In this document: piece after piece, positions 1 to 7,921 of the stretch | How the letters are laid out: each line of letters starts with the position of its first letter | Numbering within the stretch: the first letter of the stretch is position 1 | Source of the DNA: Clostridiales bacterium | GTDB lineage: Bacteria > Bacillota > Clostridia > Peptostreptococcales > Anaerovoracaceae | Assembly: GCA_012513435.1 (NCBI GenBank) | Contig: JAAZCE010000011.1 | Location: 1 to 64,000 of the forward strand | Direction of reading: 5' to 3' | Length of the DNA: 64,000 nt | Notes under the pieces: generated by a model | What the model saw: only the letters and a program-made list of their open reading frames with translations | Databases searched by the model: none | Told to the model about the DNA's origin: nothing | Position numbers and translations under genes: made by a program

Positions 1-10
1 AATCAGAGTA

Positions 11-86
11 GAGCATTAGTTGTCTCCTTTCGAATTTTTGTCGCAACTTAATTCTACAAGAGATTGACATCTAATGCTCCTTTTTT
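11..86 (+). terminator. Imperfect inverted repeat with T-run, possible terminator
   Basis: A 14-base arm at 11-24 (GAGCATTAGTTGTC) matches the reverse complement of 66-79 with one mismatch, and six T follow at 81-86. This would suit the end of a gene lying left of the window. The 41-base loop is long for a simple terminator, so a mobile-element end or a larger RNA fold is also possible. Confidence 0.35.
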
Positions 87-121
87 ATTAAAAAAGGTGG
101 GCTACTTTTTTGTTGCCCACC
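87..121 (-). terminator. Intrinsic terminator for leftward transcription
   Basis: A perfect 7-bp stem (96-102 with 115-121, GGTGGGC/GCCCACC) is bordered on its left by an A-rich run, which reads as a T-run on the minus strand. That is a minus-strand terminator, but no minus-strand gene was found to its right before the MFS gene, so what it serves is unclear. Confidence 0.4.
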
Positions 122-261
122 CCAACATTTTATTTAGAACCAAAATAATTGGTCATAATTGACGATTTTAACCAGTTTGCACATTAGCCTCTTTTATTAC
201 ATTACGCTATTATATAAATATAGATAGTAAGTAAGGCGGTGGTGAATATGTTTAATCTATA

Positions 262-861
262 GTGCATTACTCAGACAATACAATTAAGAAATTATATAGA
301 CAGGTAAATCTTGCATATAAGATTGCCCTTGAGCAAGGAATTGTATCAAAGAATCGGCTGATTTCAAGGAATTTAAGAAGACCAATGTCAGCTAAGCCGA
401 CAAAGAAGGTGTACGGATTGACACTAGAAGAACAAAGCCGTTTTGTAAAAGCTCTTGAAGAATATAAAGTGCCCCAAGGGCGTAACAATTATAAACTGCA
501 GCTACTTATTGAACCTTACAGCGGAATGAGAATGGGAGAAATCAATTCCCTTGGACTTGTCTTTTTTGATAATAATAAGAATGACATTATCGATACCGGT
601 CAGGTTAATAGCTTTTTTTACAGGCTCATGGAAAAGGCAGGCATCAGTAAAAGAGGGCAGCATGCACTAAGGCATACTTTCGCAACAAGATGTATTGAAG
701 CTGGGGTAGCGTCGGTTGTATTAAAAAACTGGTTAGGCCATAAGGATATACATATTACTCTTGATACCTATGCATATGTGTTTAGCAACATGCATAATGA
801 TGCAATGGAAAAACTTGAAGAGCATGTGGAGAATATATTCAGTAATAAAGAGGAAGTGTAG
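262..861 (+). pseudogene. Tyrosine recombinase (phage-type integrase), internally deleted
   Basis: The 199-residue product from a GTG start carries most of a tyrosine-integrase catalytic domain: GMRMGE (first Arg), HALRHTFATR (His-x-x-Arg), LGHKDIHITLDTY (second His and nucleophilic Tyr). The sequence jumps from EINSLG almost directly to a block just before the HALRH box, so the beta-hairpin with the catalytic Lys is missing, and most of the N-terminal core-binding domain is absent too. About 200 residues compares with roughly 380-400 for intact relatives. It is best read as the dead remnant of an integrated element; no att site or cargo border was identified. The next gene, a Fic protein, may have been cargo. 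Confidence 0.75.
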
Positions 862-927
862 CACCAGCAAGATGGACGATAAATAGCTTTTCTTACTTGT
901 CCTTTGCATCGCTTGAGCTGATTTACA

Positions 928-993
928 TTATTCCGATAAAACGCAAAATATTATTCCGATAATATTAATATTATTCCGATAAAGTGGTATAAT
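928..993 (+). promoter_or_regulatory. Three 12-bp operator-like repeats and -10 box upstream of fic
   Basis: TTATTCCGATAA occurs exactly at 928-939, 951-962 and 971-982, so copies start 23 and 20 bp apart, about two helical turns. Each is an imperfect palindrome (TTAT...ATAA). The last copy lies where a -35 element would be for the TATAAT at 988-993. The downstream protein has an N-terminal helix-turn-helix, so autorepression through these sites is the simplest inference. Confidence 0.6.
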
Positions 994-1017
994 AGATATG
1001 GACTGGAGGTATAATCT

Positions 1018-1911
1018 ATGTTTATGACAGTAAAGCAGGCAGCTGAAAAGTGGAATATTTCCGATAGAAGAATACGTGTGCTTTGTGTACAAGGAAAAAT
1101 TCCCGGAGCATATCAAGAAGGTCGCGGATGGAAGATTCCCATTGATGCAATAAAACCGAAAGATGGACGATATAAATCAAAAGAAAATCTACTCTCACAA
1201 ATTGATCAAAAAAAGGTAGAACTGGATAATAGAAGACCATTAACTGAGGGAGAAGTTGCAAGATTGAATGAGGAGTTTATTGTGGAATACACATATAACT
1301 CAAATGCTATTGAGGGTAATACTCTTACTCTGAGGGAAACGGACCTAGTACTAAGAGGCTTAACGATTGACCAAAAACCATTAAAAGATCATATGGAAGT
1401 GGTTGGTCACAAGGAAGCATTTGATTTTGTAAGTGAACTAGTTAAAGATAATATTCCAATTAGTGAAAGTATCATAAAGCAGATTCATTTTTTTGTACTT
1501 GCAGATAAAAAAGATGATCGCGGAGTATATCGTCGAGTTCCGGTTCGTATTATGGGAGCACAGCACGAACCGGTTCAACCATATCTCATTCAACCAAAGA
1601 TGGAACGACTCTTGAATGAATATTCAGATAGTGATGAACATATTGTAAGAAAATTGGCAAGACTTCACATTGAGTTTGAGGGGATACATCCTTTTATCGA
1701 TGGCAATGGCAGAACGGGCAGGCTACTTGTGAATCTTGAGCTGATGAAAGCAGGGTATCCACCGATTGACATTAAGTTTACCGATAGAATTTCCTACTAC
1801 AAAGCATTTGACGAGTATCATGTAAAGAATAATCTCTGGACGATGGAAAGTTTATTTGCAGGATATATCAATACAAGGCTGAATTTATATTTGAAAATGT
1901 TACAGGAATAA
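1018..1911 (+). CDS. Fic family protein with N-terminal helix-turn-helix
   Basis: Fic proteins transfer AMP or a related nucleotide group onto target proteins. Residues 1-45 form a MerR/excisionase-like helix-turn-helix (VKQAAEKWNISDRRIRVL, ending in GRGWKIP). Residues about 94-100 (SNAIEGN) match the inhibitory helix motif (S/T)xxxE(G/N), here N-terminal (class II). The Fic active loop HPFIDGNGRTGR at about 224-235 is complete, so the enzyme should be competent but self-inhibited. GGAGGT at 1005-1010 precedes the ATG at 1018; ATG 1024 is also possible. The three upstream repeats suggest the HTH controls its own promoter. No separate antitoxin gene is adjacent. The target is unknown. Confidence 0.88.
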   Translation: MFMTVKQAAEKWNISDRRIRVLCVQGKIPGAYQEGRGWKIPIDAIKPKDGRYKSKENLLSQIDQKKVELDNRRPLTEGEVARLNEEFIVEYTYNSNAIEGNTLTLRETDLVLRGLTIDQKPLKDHMEVVGHKEAFDFVSELVKDNIPISESIIKQIHFFVLADKKDDRGVYRRVPVRIMGAQHEPVQPYLIQPKMERLLNEYSDSDEHIVRKLARLHIEFEGIHPFIDGNGRTGRLLVNLELMKAGYPPIDIKFTDRISYYKAFDEYHVKNNLWTMESLFAGYINTRLNLYLKMLQE

Positions 1912-2336
1912 ACAACCGACGACTGATTAACTGGTCAAAAACTGGTTATTATTATAGGCATAAACTCCTAGATTTCTTAACCGGATAACAAAAAATGTTG
2001 CACCTGTAGCTCAACTTGGATTTTATTTATTTGTGTATTTGATCCGGTCAATAAACCATTTTTAATTTACCATAATATGCAGGATTCATCTACGAAATAT
2101 TTTAAATCTTGGCATACTGAATGATATCCTTTTTAGCACTTTTATTCTGTTGTTGCATCCTTCTATAAATCCATTTACTAAGTCGTATAGCAGCTTCCTG
2201 CCTAGATGTACTCTTTTTCACATATTCAATGATATGACAGCTTATGTTGCATTCAATGAAGGCATTGCCGAAGATTCCGGGAATACAGGGATAGACCTTA
2301 CGAGTAATCGTAGAACCAATGAAATAAGCACCACAG
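1912..2336. other. Intergenic region with a possible minus-strand coding remnant
   Basis: About 425 bases lie between fic and the MFS gene with no convincing intact gene. On the minus strand 2245-2102 can be read as about 47 codons of lysine- and arginine-rich, helical sequence (containing STSRQEAAIRLSKWIYRRM) ending at a TAA, with no start or ribosome-binding site. It may be the tail of a lost mobile-element gene; the family was not recognised. Confidence 0.25.
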
Positions 2337-2372
2337 AAAAATCACTGAATGTCACCACCTTCAGTGATTTTT
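2337..2372. terminator. Bidirectional intrinsic terminator
   Basis: A 13-bp perfect stem (2337-2349 with 2360-2372; AAAAATCACTGAA pairs with TTCAGTGATTTTT) encloses a 10-base loop and carries A- and T-runs on its two sides, so it can stop transcription either way. The stop codon of the leftward MFS gene (2361-2363) lies inside the stem. Confidence 0.8.
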
Positions 2373-3590
2373 GCGGTACAGCATCAGGCATGCTGAAAGA
2401 CTCAGTATGGCTATTACGATACAGGCCGCCCAGCCTAAATGCCACATACCTTTTGCACCGAATATCACTCCGACCAGAAGTGGGGCGGCAGGCATACCCA
2501 GATCTCCAACGCCACCCACAAATCCCGTAACTATTGGTAAGGTATCATCGTCGAAGATTTCTGGGAGAATGGAATAAAATGTTCCAAAACCCCAGGAACC
2601 GCCAAACGAAAATAAAAATGCTGCAAAATAAAACAGGCTGAAGGATGATAGATCAGCGAATATCAACAACAGTGATGATATGGCGATTATAATAGGCCCG
2701 ATTGCCATTACCAGGATACGAGCTTTTGCTTTGTTAGACATTCTGAGTGCAACAATGTCGGAGATGCGTCCCGAAACGAGGCATGCGGTCAAAAGCCCTA
2801 TCGTAACGGCAGTAGATAACTTGCCGGTTGTTATATCGTCATATCCTAGCCATTGGCTGAAAAGAGGCAGATCTACAGTAATAGCCTGTATTACAAATGT
2901 GGTGGATATAAAGCTAATGATCAGCAGCCATACTACAGGCATTTTCAAAAGCTGAAGCGGAGAGATACCACCAGATGCATTGTCAAGTTTTTTTTCTGCG
3001 GAAACAGAGGCTTTACTGGTATCCTTTACAGTAAGAAGCCAAATGACTCCGATAACAACCGCTATGATTCCCAGCGAAAAATAGGATGATATCCAGCCAT
3101 GCTTTGCAATAAAAAATCCCGCAAGCGTGCCGCCGATACCACCACCACTGTAAAATATGCCGTTGAATATTGCCGTAGCGAGACCGGACTGTTTTTCTGA
3201 AATGGCATCGATGATTATAAGAAGAAATACCGGAAATATCACTGAAGCAAAACCCTGAATTATTTTTAACGCCATAAAGATAGAGGCAGATGAAATAAAC
3301 GGCAGGAGAAATTGCGGTATTGTGTTGCATACTAAAGCAAATATAAAAGTTATCTTTGCACCGAATTTTTTGTATATAAAGCCGGAGCATAGCATAGCAA
3401 GAACTATTGAAGCGGATTTTATTGTGTCGCCTGTCAGTAAAAATTCTTCGGATAACCCTGTTTCTTGCGCCAATGTGGTCACTGTCATAGAAAACTGCGG
3501 AAACGCTGCCGATATGCTACAGCCCATTAGTGAACTGATAAAAACTATATACCAGGCTTTTTTTTGTGAAATATTTTTTTTGTAGTTCAT
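2361..3590 (-). CDS. Major facilitator superfamily transporter
   Basis: A 409-residue integral membrane protein with about 12 hydrophobic segments arranged as two six-helix halves, typical of MFS carriers. The loop after helix 2 reads GFIYKKFGAK, a form of the MFS GxxxDRxGRR signature in which the acidic residue is lost. Substrate and direction are not visible. The gene stands alone, leftward, behind a perfect -24/-12 promoter at 3715-3700, and is divergent from the sigma-54 activator gene. It is therefore probably part of the same regulon as the amidohydrolase operon on the other side, perhaps as a second uptake or efflux route for the same compound. AGGAGG-type ribosome binding sequence precedes the ATG. 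Confidence 0.85.
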   Translation of the reverse strand: MNYKKNISQKKAWYIVFISSLMGCSISAAFPQFSMTVTTLAQETGLSEEFLLTGDTIKSASIVLAMLCSGFIYKKFGAKITFIFALVCNTIPQFLLPFISSASIFMALKIIQGFASVIFPVFLLIIIDAISEKQSGLATAIFNGIFYSGGGIGGTLAGFFIAKHGWISSYFSLGIIAVVIGVIWLLTVKDTSKASVSAEKKLDNASGGISPLQLLKMPVVWLLIISFISTTFVIQAITVDLPLFSQWLGYDDITTGKLSTAVTIGLLTACLVSGRISDIVALRMSNKAKARILVMAIGPIIIAISSLLLIFADLSSFSLFYFAAFLFSFGGSWGFGTFYSILPEIFDDDTLPIVTGFVGGVGDLGMPAAPLLVGVIFGAKGMWHLGWAACIVIAILSLSACLMLYRKNH

Positions 3591-3699
3591 AAAATATCCT
3601 CCGGTTATTTTGTCTGCTGTACTTACGGTACATGTCGTTTGAGCTAATAAATGTCACTATTCATGAGGACAAAGTGTCTCGCTCTACAAATAATGTAAA

Positions 3700-3715
3700 A
3701 GCAAAAGACGTGCCA
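3700..3715 (-). promoter_or_regulatory. Sigma-54 (-24/-12) promoter for the MFS gene
   Basis: On the minus strand the sequence is TGGCACGTCTTTTGCT, an exact match to the consensus TGGCAC-N5-TTGCW. It points at the MFS gene, giving a leader of about 100 nt. The sigma-54 activator gene starts only 168 bp away on the other side. Confidence 0.85.
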
Positions 3716-3882
3716 GCAAAAGTATGTCAAAGGCGTCAGAAAATGAGGTTTTAAATACATAAATGCAAAATATTTTAAGAAAACAAAAAAACAAGTGGAA
3801 ATAATTATTTACATGAAATATAATGAAATGTAAATAAAAGTTTATGTTTTAGAAGGCGATTTTAGCCGTGAGGAGGTTTATT

Positions 3883-5250
3883 ATGATTGATCTTTCCAAA
3901 GACTATGTTAATATTTTTAGTAACATCGACGGATTCTTTATCATTGATAACAATGAAAAAATAGTATACATGGCGGACAATCTGCTTTATCAGATAAATA
4001 AAAAAAGCATGGATGAAGTGGTAGGGAAAAGTATCAGAGATATTATACCTACCAACAATGCGTATAAAATATTACAGACAGGAGAAAAACAGATTGCCAA
4101 AATGTATTTTGTGGAGGGGCATACAATAGTAAGTAATGGTTATCCAATATATAAAAATAACGAACTTATTGGAGCATTTGAATATGACGTATTCAGTAAT
4201 ATAGGCTTTGTAGAGGAATTCCTGGAATTAGTAGACAATGTAGGCAATACCGAAGATGTTTCTATAATACGCAAATCCAATGATCATAGGAAGGCCAAAT
4301 ATGCTATAGATGATATTAAAGGTTCAGGCAAGGCAATCAAAAACCTTAAAGAGCAGATAAGGATAGCTGCCAAAAGTAATTCAACTGTGCTTATTACGGG
4401 AGAAACAGGTGTAGGAAAAGAATTGGTGGCTCATTCTATACATAAGCTTAGTCAGAGGAGTTTGTTTCATTTTGTGAGGATAAATTGTGCAGCAATACCA
4501 AGTGAGCTTTTTGAATCGGAGTTATTCGGGTATGAGGAAGGCAGTTTCACCGGAGCTAAAAAAGGCGGTAAATTCGGCAAAGCGGAAATTGCTAATAATG
4601 GCAGTCTTTTTCTTGATGAAATTGACAATTTAACTTTAAATATGCAAGCAAAAATACTGAGATTTTTACAAGAAAAAGAAGTTTATCGTGTAGGGGGAGA
4701 CTTTGCTGTCCCCGTGAATACTCGTATCATTGCAGCAACTAATCAAGATGCACAAGAACTTGTTAAAAGCAACAAGATGAGAAAAGATCTTTACTATAGG
4801 TTAAATGTTATTGAGATACATGTTCCTTCCTTGCGGGAAAGGAAGGAGGACATACCAGAGATAGCAGAGAGTTTAGTTCAATCTCTTAATGTATCCTTAG
4901 AACGGGTAAATAATAAAATTGAACGTATCAATCCTGACGTTTATCCAATATTGATGGGGTACGACTGGCCGGGGAATATAAGAGAACTGGGAAATGTAGT
5001 GGAACGAGCTATAAACAGGTGTTATGAAGGAGAATTGAAATCAAAACATTTTGAGGATTTTGTAAAGAAAAAAACTTTTGATAATACTAATACATTTGCT
5101 TTAAGCGGTGAAAAAAAACTCAGAGATATTAAAATAGAAGTCGAGTCGCATGCTATAAGGTTAGCAATGTTAAGGAATGGAGGAAATGTAACAAAAGCTG
5201 CCGAGGAGTTGGGAATATCGAGACAAATGCTGCATAGAAAGCTAAAGTGA
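3883..5250 (+). CDS. Sigma-54-dependent transcriptional activator, PAS-AAA+-Fis HTH
   Basis: An enhancer-binding protein that remodels sigma-54 RNA polymerase closed complexes. Residues about 8-110 form a PAS-like sensor domain (FSNIDGFFIIDNNEKIVYM at its start). The AAA+ domain has Walker A GETGVGKE near residue 172, the sigma-54 contact loop GSFTGA near 220 (canonical GAFTGA, with Ser for Ala), Walker B LFLDEID and the arginine-finger region. The C-terminus has a Fis-type helix-turn-helix (NVTKAAEELGISRQMLHRKL). There is no receiver domain, so the signal is probably a ligand bound by the PAS domain. The start is ATG 3883 behind AGGAGG at 3871-3876; the in-frame GTG at 3868 precedes that site. 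Perfect sigma-54 promoters lie on both sides, the expected targets. Confidence 0.92.
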   Translation: MIDLSKDYVNIFSNIDGFFIIDNNEKIVYMADNLLYQINKKSMDEVVGKSIRDIIPTNNAYKILQTGEKQIAKMYFVEGHTIVSNGYPIYKNNELIGAFEYDVFSNIGFVEEFLELVDNVGNTEDVSIIRKSNDHRKAKYAIDDIKGSGKAIKNLKEQIRIAAKSNSTVLITGETGVGKELVAHSIHKLSQRSLFHFVRINCAAIPSELFESELFGYEEGSFTGAKKGGKFGKAEIANNGSLFLDEIDNLTLNMQAKILRFLQEKEVYRVGGDFAVPVNTRIIAATNQDAQELVKSNKMRKDLYYRLNVIEIHVPSLRERKEDIPEIAESLVQSLNVSLERVNNKIERINPDVYPILMGYDWPGNIRELGNVVERAINRCYEGELKSKHFEDFVKKKTFDNTNTFALSGEKKLRDIKIEVESHAIRLAMLRNGGNVTKAAEELGISRQMLHRKLK

Positions 5251-5406
5251 AGAACAGATTATAGTAAATAAAAATTTACTATTTCTTTGATGATTTTTAA
5301 AAAATTGACAGAGAGATAGTATTTTTTGATATACAAAGCTATTAAATTACTTTTAAAATAAAAAAATTCTTACAATTTGGAAGAATAAAAAGTGTACTTT
5401 TCAACG

Positions 5407-5423
5407 GGTCGAGAAAGGTCGAC
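5407..5423 (+). promoter_or_regulatory. Possible upstream activator site
   Basis: GGTCGA occurs twice, at 5407-5412 and 5417-5422, exactly one helical turn apart, about 50 bp upstream of the -24/-12 promoter; the second copy contains the palindrome GTCGAC. This could be an activator site, though it is closer than many sigma-54 enhancers and no equivalent was found beside the MFS promoter. Confidence 0.35.
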
Positions 5424-5463
5424 AGGTGATTTAACAAATTTTCTGCGGTTTTTGTTTACTGAG

Positions 5464-5479
5464 TGGCACACACTTTGCA
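5464..5479 (+). promoter_or_regulatory. Sigma-54 (-24/-12) promoter for the amidohydrolase operon
   Basis: TGGCACACACTTTGCA is an exact match to TGGCAC-N5-TTGCW, with GG and GC elements ten bases apart. The predicted start lies about 12 bases further on, leaving a leader of about 80 nt before the ATG at 5572. The rest of 5251-5463 is AT-rich with no gene. Confidence 0.9.
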
Positions 5480-5571
5480 AATATATATTGACAGCATGCT
5501 AAAAAATGAACTCGATTATACAGAAATTGTGCTGCAGCGATAATAACTGTAGCAGATCCAGAGGAGGAAAA

Positions 5572-6483
5572 ATGATAAAAAGAATAACAGATTCACATGC
5601 GCATTTAGGTGATATCTTGTATGGTAAAAACATTACATTTAAACAGAATGTAAAAAAGCGAGACTATCATAATTACCTGGAGTTACTGGAAAATAATATG
5701 ATGATGCCCCCGGTTGAATACGAAGGAGTTGATCCTGTAGTTTTTGATGAGAGTATGCTTAATGAGGAGCAAGCCAGAAATAATACTGCAACACTGCAGA
5801 ATATGGGAAAATCTATGGACGAAAACAATATAACGAATATTTGGGTGCTTCCTGTATTACCTCATGTAAGCTTTGAAGAAATATTAGCGGCATCAAAGCT
5901 TGATCAGAGAATAGTTCCATTTACATGTGCTGATTTTAGCTTGGGAAAGGATGCAGGTAAAAAAATCCTTGAAGATGTAAAAAAAGGAGCTATGGGTCTT
6001 AAGATACATCCTATATTGCAAAGAGTAGATTTATTGTCGGACAAAGTATCAGAGGTATTAAAATTTTGGGAAGAAACCGGCAAACCGGTCATTTCTCATA
6101 CGTATTGCTATAATTATTTTCATCCTGAAGAAAGCTATAGGAATGCACCAGAATATGGTTCCAATTTAGATTTTTTAAAATTAGTTGAAAAGTTTCCCAA
6201 TATTAATTTTGTAGGAGCGCATTCAGGCGGACCTATGGATTTTGATCAATTGTGGGACGGAGCAGATCTAAAAAATCTATATGTTGACACCTCTTTTCAG
6301 CCTGTATCGGTAGTGAAAGAGTTTTTAAAAAGATTTGGGCATAATCGCGTAATGTTTGGAACCGATTGGCCTTGGGGGACTCAGGCTACGCCTATCAAAA
6401 TTGTAAAAGAAGCCTGTGAAAATAATGAGGAACTAGAGAGAAAAATATTTTATGAGAATGCAGACAACTTATTAGGAGGTTAA
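5572..6483 (+). CDS. Amidohydrolase-2 family metal-dependent hydrolase
   Basis: A 303-residue TIM-barrel hydrolase of the amidohydrolase-2 group. The metal ligand motif is at the very N-terminus (DSHAHLG); further conserved positions are KIHPILQ in the middle strand, HTYCYN, HSGG and the C-terminal FGTDWPWG with the catalytic Asp. The family includes decarboxylases and lactone, amide or ring hydrolases; the reaction cannot be fixed from sequence. ATG 5572 follows AGGAGGAAAA, whereas an in-frame upstream ATG at 5506 has no ribosome binding site and lies within the leader. It is the first gene of a sigma-54 operon with a GPH symporter (one base apart) and a P1-family peptidase. Confidence 0.85.
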   Translation: MIKRITDSHAHLGDILYGKNITFKQNVKKRDYHNYLELLENNMMMPPVEYEGVDPVVFDESMLNEEQARNNTATLQNMGKSMDENNITNIWVLPVLPHVSFEEILAASKLDQRIVPFTCADFSLGKDAGKKILEDVKKGAMGLKIHPILQRVDLLSDKVSEVLKFWEETGKPVISHTYCYNYFHPEESYRNAPEYGSNLDFLKLVEKFPNINFVGAHSGGPMDFDQLWDGADLKNLYVDTSFQPVSVVKEFLKRFGHNRVMFGTDWPWGTQATPIKIVKEACENNEELERKIFYENADNLLGG

Positions 6484-6484
6484 T

Positions 6485-7894
6485 ATGAACAGCAAACTAT
6501 CAATGGGCACAAAGCTTGGATATAGTGTAGGCCAGGTAGCAATATCGGCACCATATAATTTAGTCGGCGTTTTTCTTCTGTTCTTTTATACAAATATTGC
6601 AGGAGTAGAACCGGCATTAGCGGGAACTGTTTTTTCAATAGCTGTGTTATGGGCAGCTGTGGCGGATCCGTTCATTGGAAATTTTTCTGATAATCTCAGA
6701 ACCAAATATGGGCGAAGAAGGCCGATGCTTCTGATCGTAGCGATACCATTAGCCGTTACAACATGGCTTTTATTTACAACATTTGATTTTGACAGTGAAG
6801 TATCTAAGAATGCATACTATATTATTTTGGCAATTGTTTTCTATACTGTATTTACGTTTACAGAGGTGCCATTTTATTCATTAGGTGCGGAAATTACAAA
6901 TGATTATGATGAACGTGCGAAAGTGCGTGTAATTTCAAGTATGTTTATATATGTAGCTGTGCTTATTGCTGTAAATTTACCTACTTTTATTGTAGGAAAG
7001 GTAACAACTGGAGGAGGAACACTTCAGTCAGGGTGGAGCATTGCTGCGGCTGCTTGCGGGATAATAGCAATAATAACTATTTTTATATGCTGGACAGCAA
7101 CAAAAGGTAAGGAATTAATTGTAACCACAGAAAAGTCAGTGGCAGCAGAAAAAGTTAATGTATTTAAAGCTTTTGTTGAAACACTTAAGATTAAGCCTGT
7201 TAAATTTATCGTATTAGCAAATTTATTGTTTCTTTTGGGGATGTCAATAGTATCTGCGATGACAGTATACGTCCTCAATTATGTAGCATGTGTTGATGTA
7301 GCACATCAATCTATTGTTTTATCGGTGCTCCCTGTTGCAACTATAGTATGGTTGCCTGTAATTAATTTTTTAGCTCCTAAACTTGGCAAGAAAAAGGCGT
7401 ATATTGTGTTGGTAGGTATAGCAGCAGTAGCTTGTGTAGTGTTCTTTATTATTGGAATATATACGTTTGTATCTATGTGTGTGTTTAATGCAATATTTGC
7501 GTTGGGTAACGGAAGCTTTTGGACTTTATGTTTTGCCATGGCATATGATACAACAGAAGTTGATGAGTTTGTAAACGGGACACGCCGTGAAGGAATATTG
7601 GTTGCCTATATGTCATTTGCCCAGAAAGTAGGAACAGCAGGGTCTACATTGCTGATTGGTCTGGTTCTTCAATATGTGCAGTACGATGGAGCAGCCGCTG
7701 AACAAACATCAAAGGTTGTAGATGGATTGGTTTCATTGTTTACGTGGATACCGGCGATATTCATCGGCTTAAGTGTGGTAAGTGTATGCTTATATCCGAT
7801 AACGCAGAAAAAACATAAAGCGCTGCTTAAAGCACTGGAACAGAAAAAAGCAGGGCAAGAATACAGTACCGAAGGATTTGAAGACTTATTATAG
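6485..7894 (+). CDS. GPH-family (MelB-like) cation symporter
   Basis: A 469-residue carrier with 12 predicted membrane spans. The signature after span 2 (ADPFIGNFSDNLRTKYGRRRP) is that of the glycoside-pentoside-hexuronide:cation symporter family, which couples Na+ or H+ to solute uptake. AGGAGG overlaps the end of the preceding amidohydrolase and ATG follows at once, indicating translational coupling. Two other members of this family in the window (from 46102 and 51746) also sit next to amidohydrolases, so the group here probably imports hydrolase substrates rather than only sugars; that is inference from context. Confidence 0.88.
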   Translation: MNSKLSMGTKLGYSVGQVAISAPYNLVGVFLLFFYTNIAGVEPALAGTVFSIAVLWAAVADPFIGNFSDNLRTKYGRRRPMLLIVAIPLAVTTWLLFTTFDFDSEVSKNAYYIILAIVFYTVFTFTEVPFYSLGAEITNDYDERAKVRVISSMFIYVAVLIAVNLPTFIVGKVTTGGGTLQSGWSIAAAACGIIAIITIFICWTATKGKELIVTTEKSVAAEKVNVFKAFVETLKIKPVKFIVLANLLFLLGMSIVSAMTVYVLNYVACVDVAHQSIVLSVLPVATIVWLPVINFLAPKLGKKKAYIVLVGIAAVACVVFFIIGIYTFVSMCVFNAIFALGNGSFWTLCFAMAYDTTEVDEFVNGTRREGILVAYMSFAQKVGTAGSTLLIGLVLQYVQYDGAAAEQTSKVVDGLVSLFTWIPAIFIGLSVVSVCLYPITQKKHKALLKALEQKKAGQEYSTEGFEDLL

Positions 7895-7921
7895 ACAGTA
7901 CAAAACAGAAAGGATTTGCAT

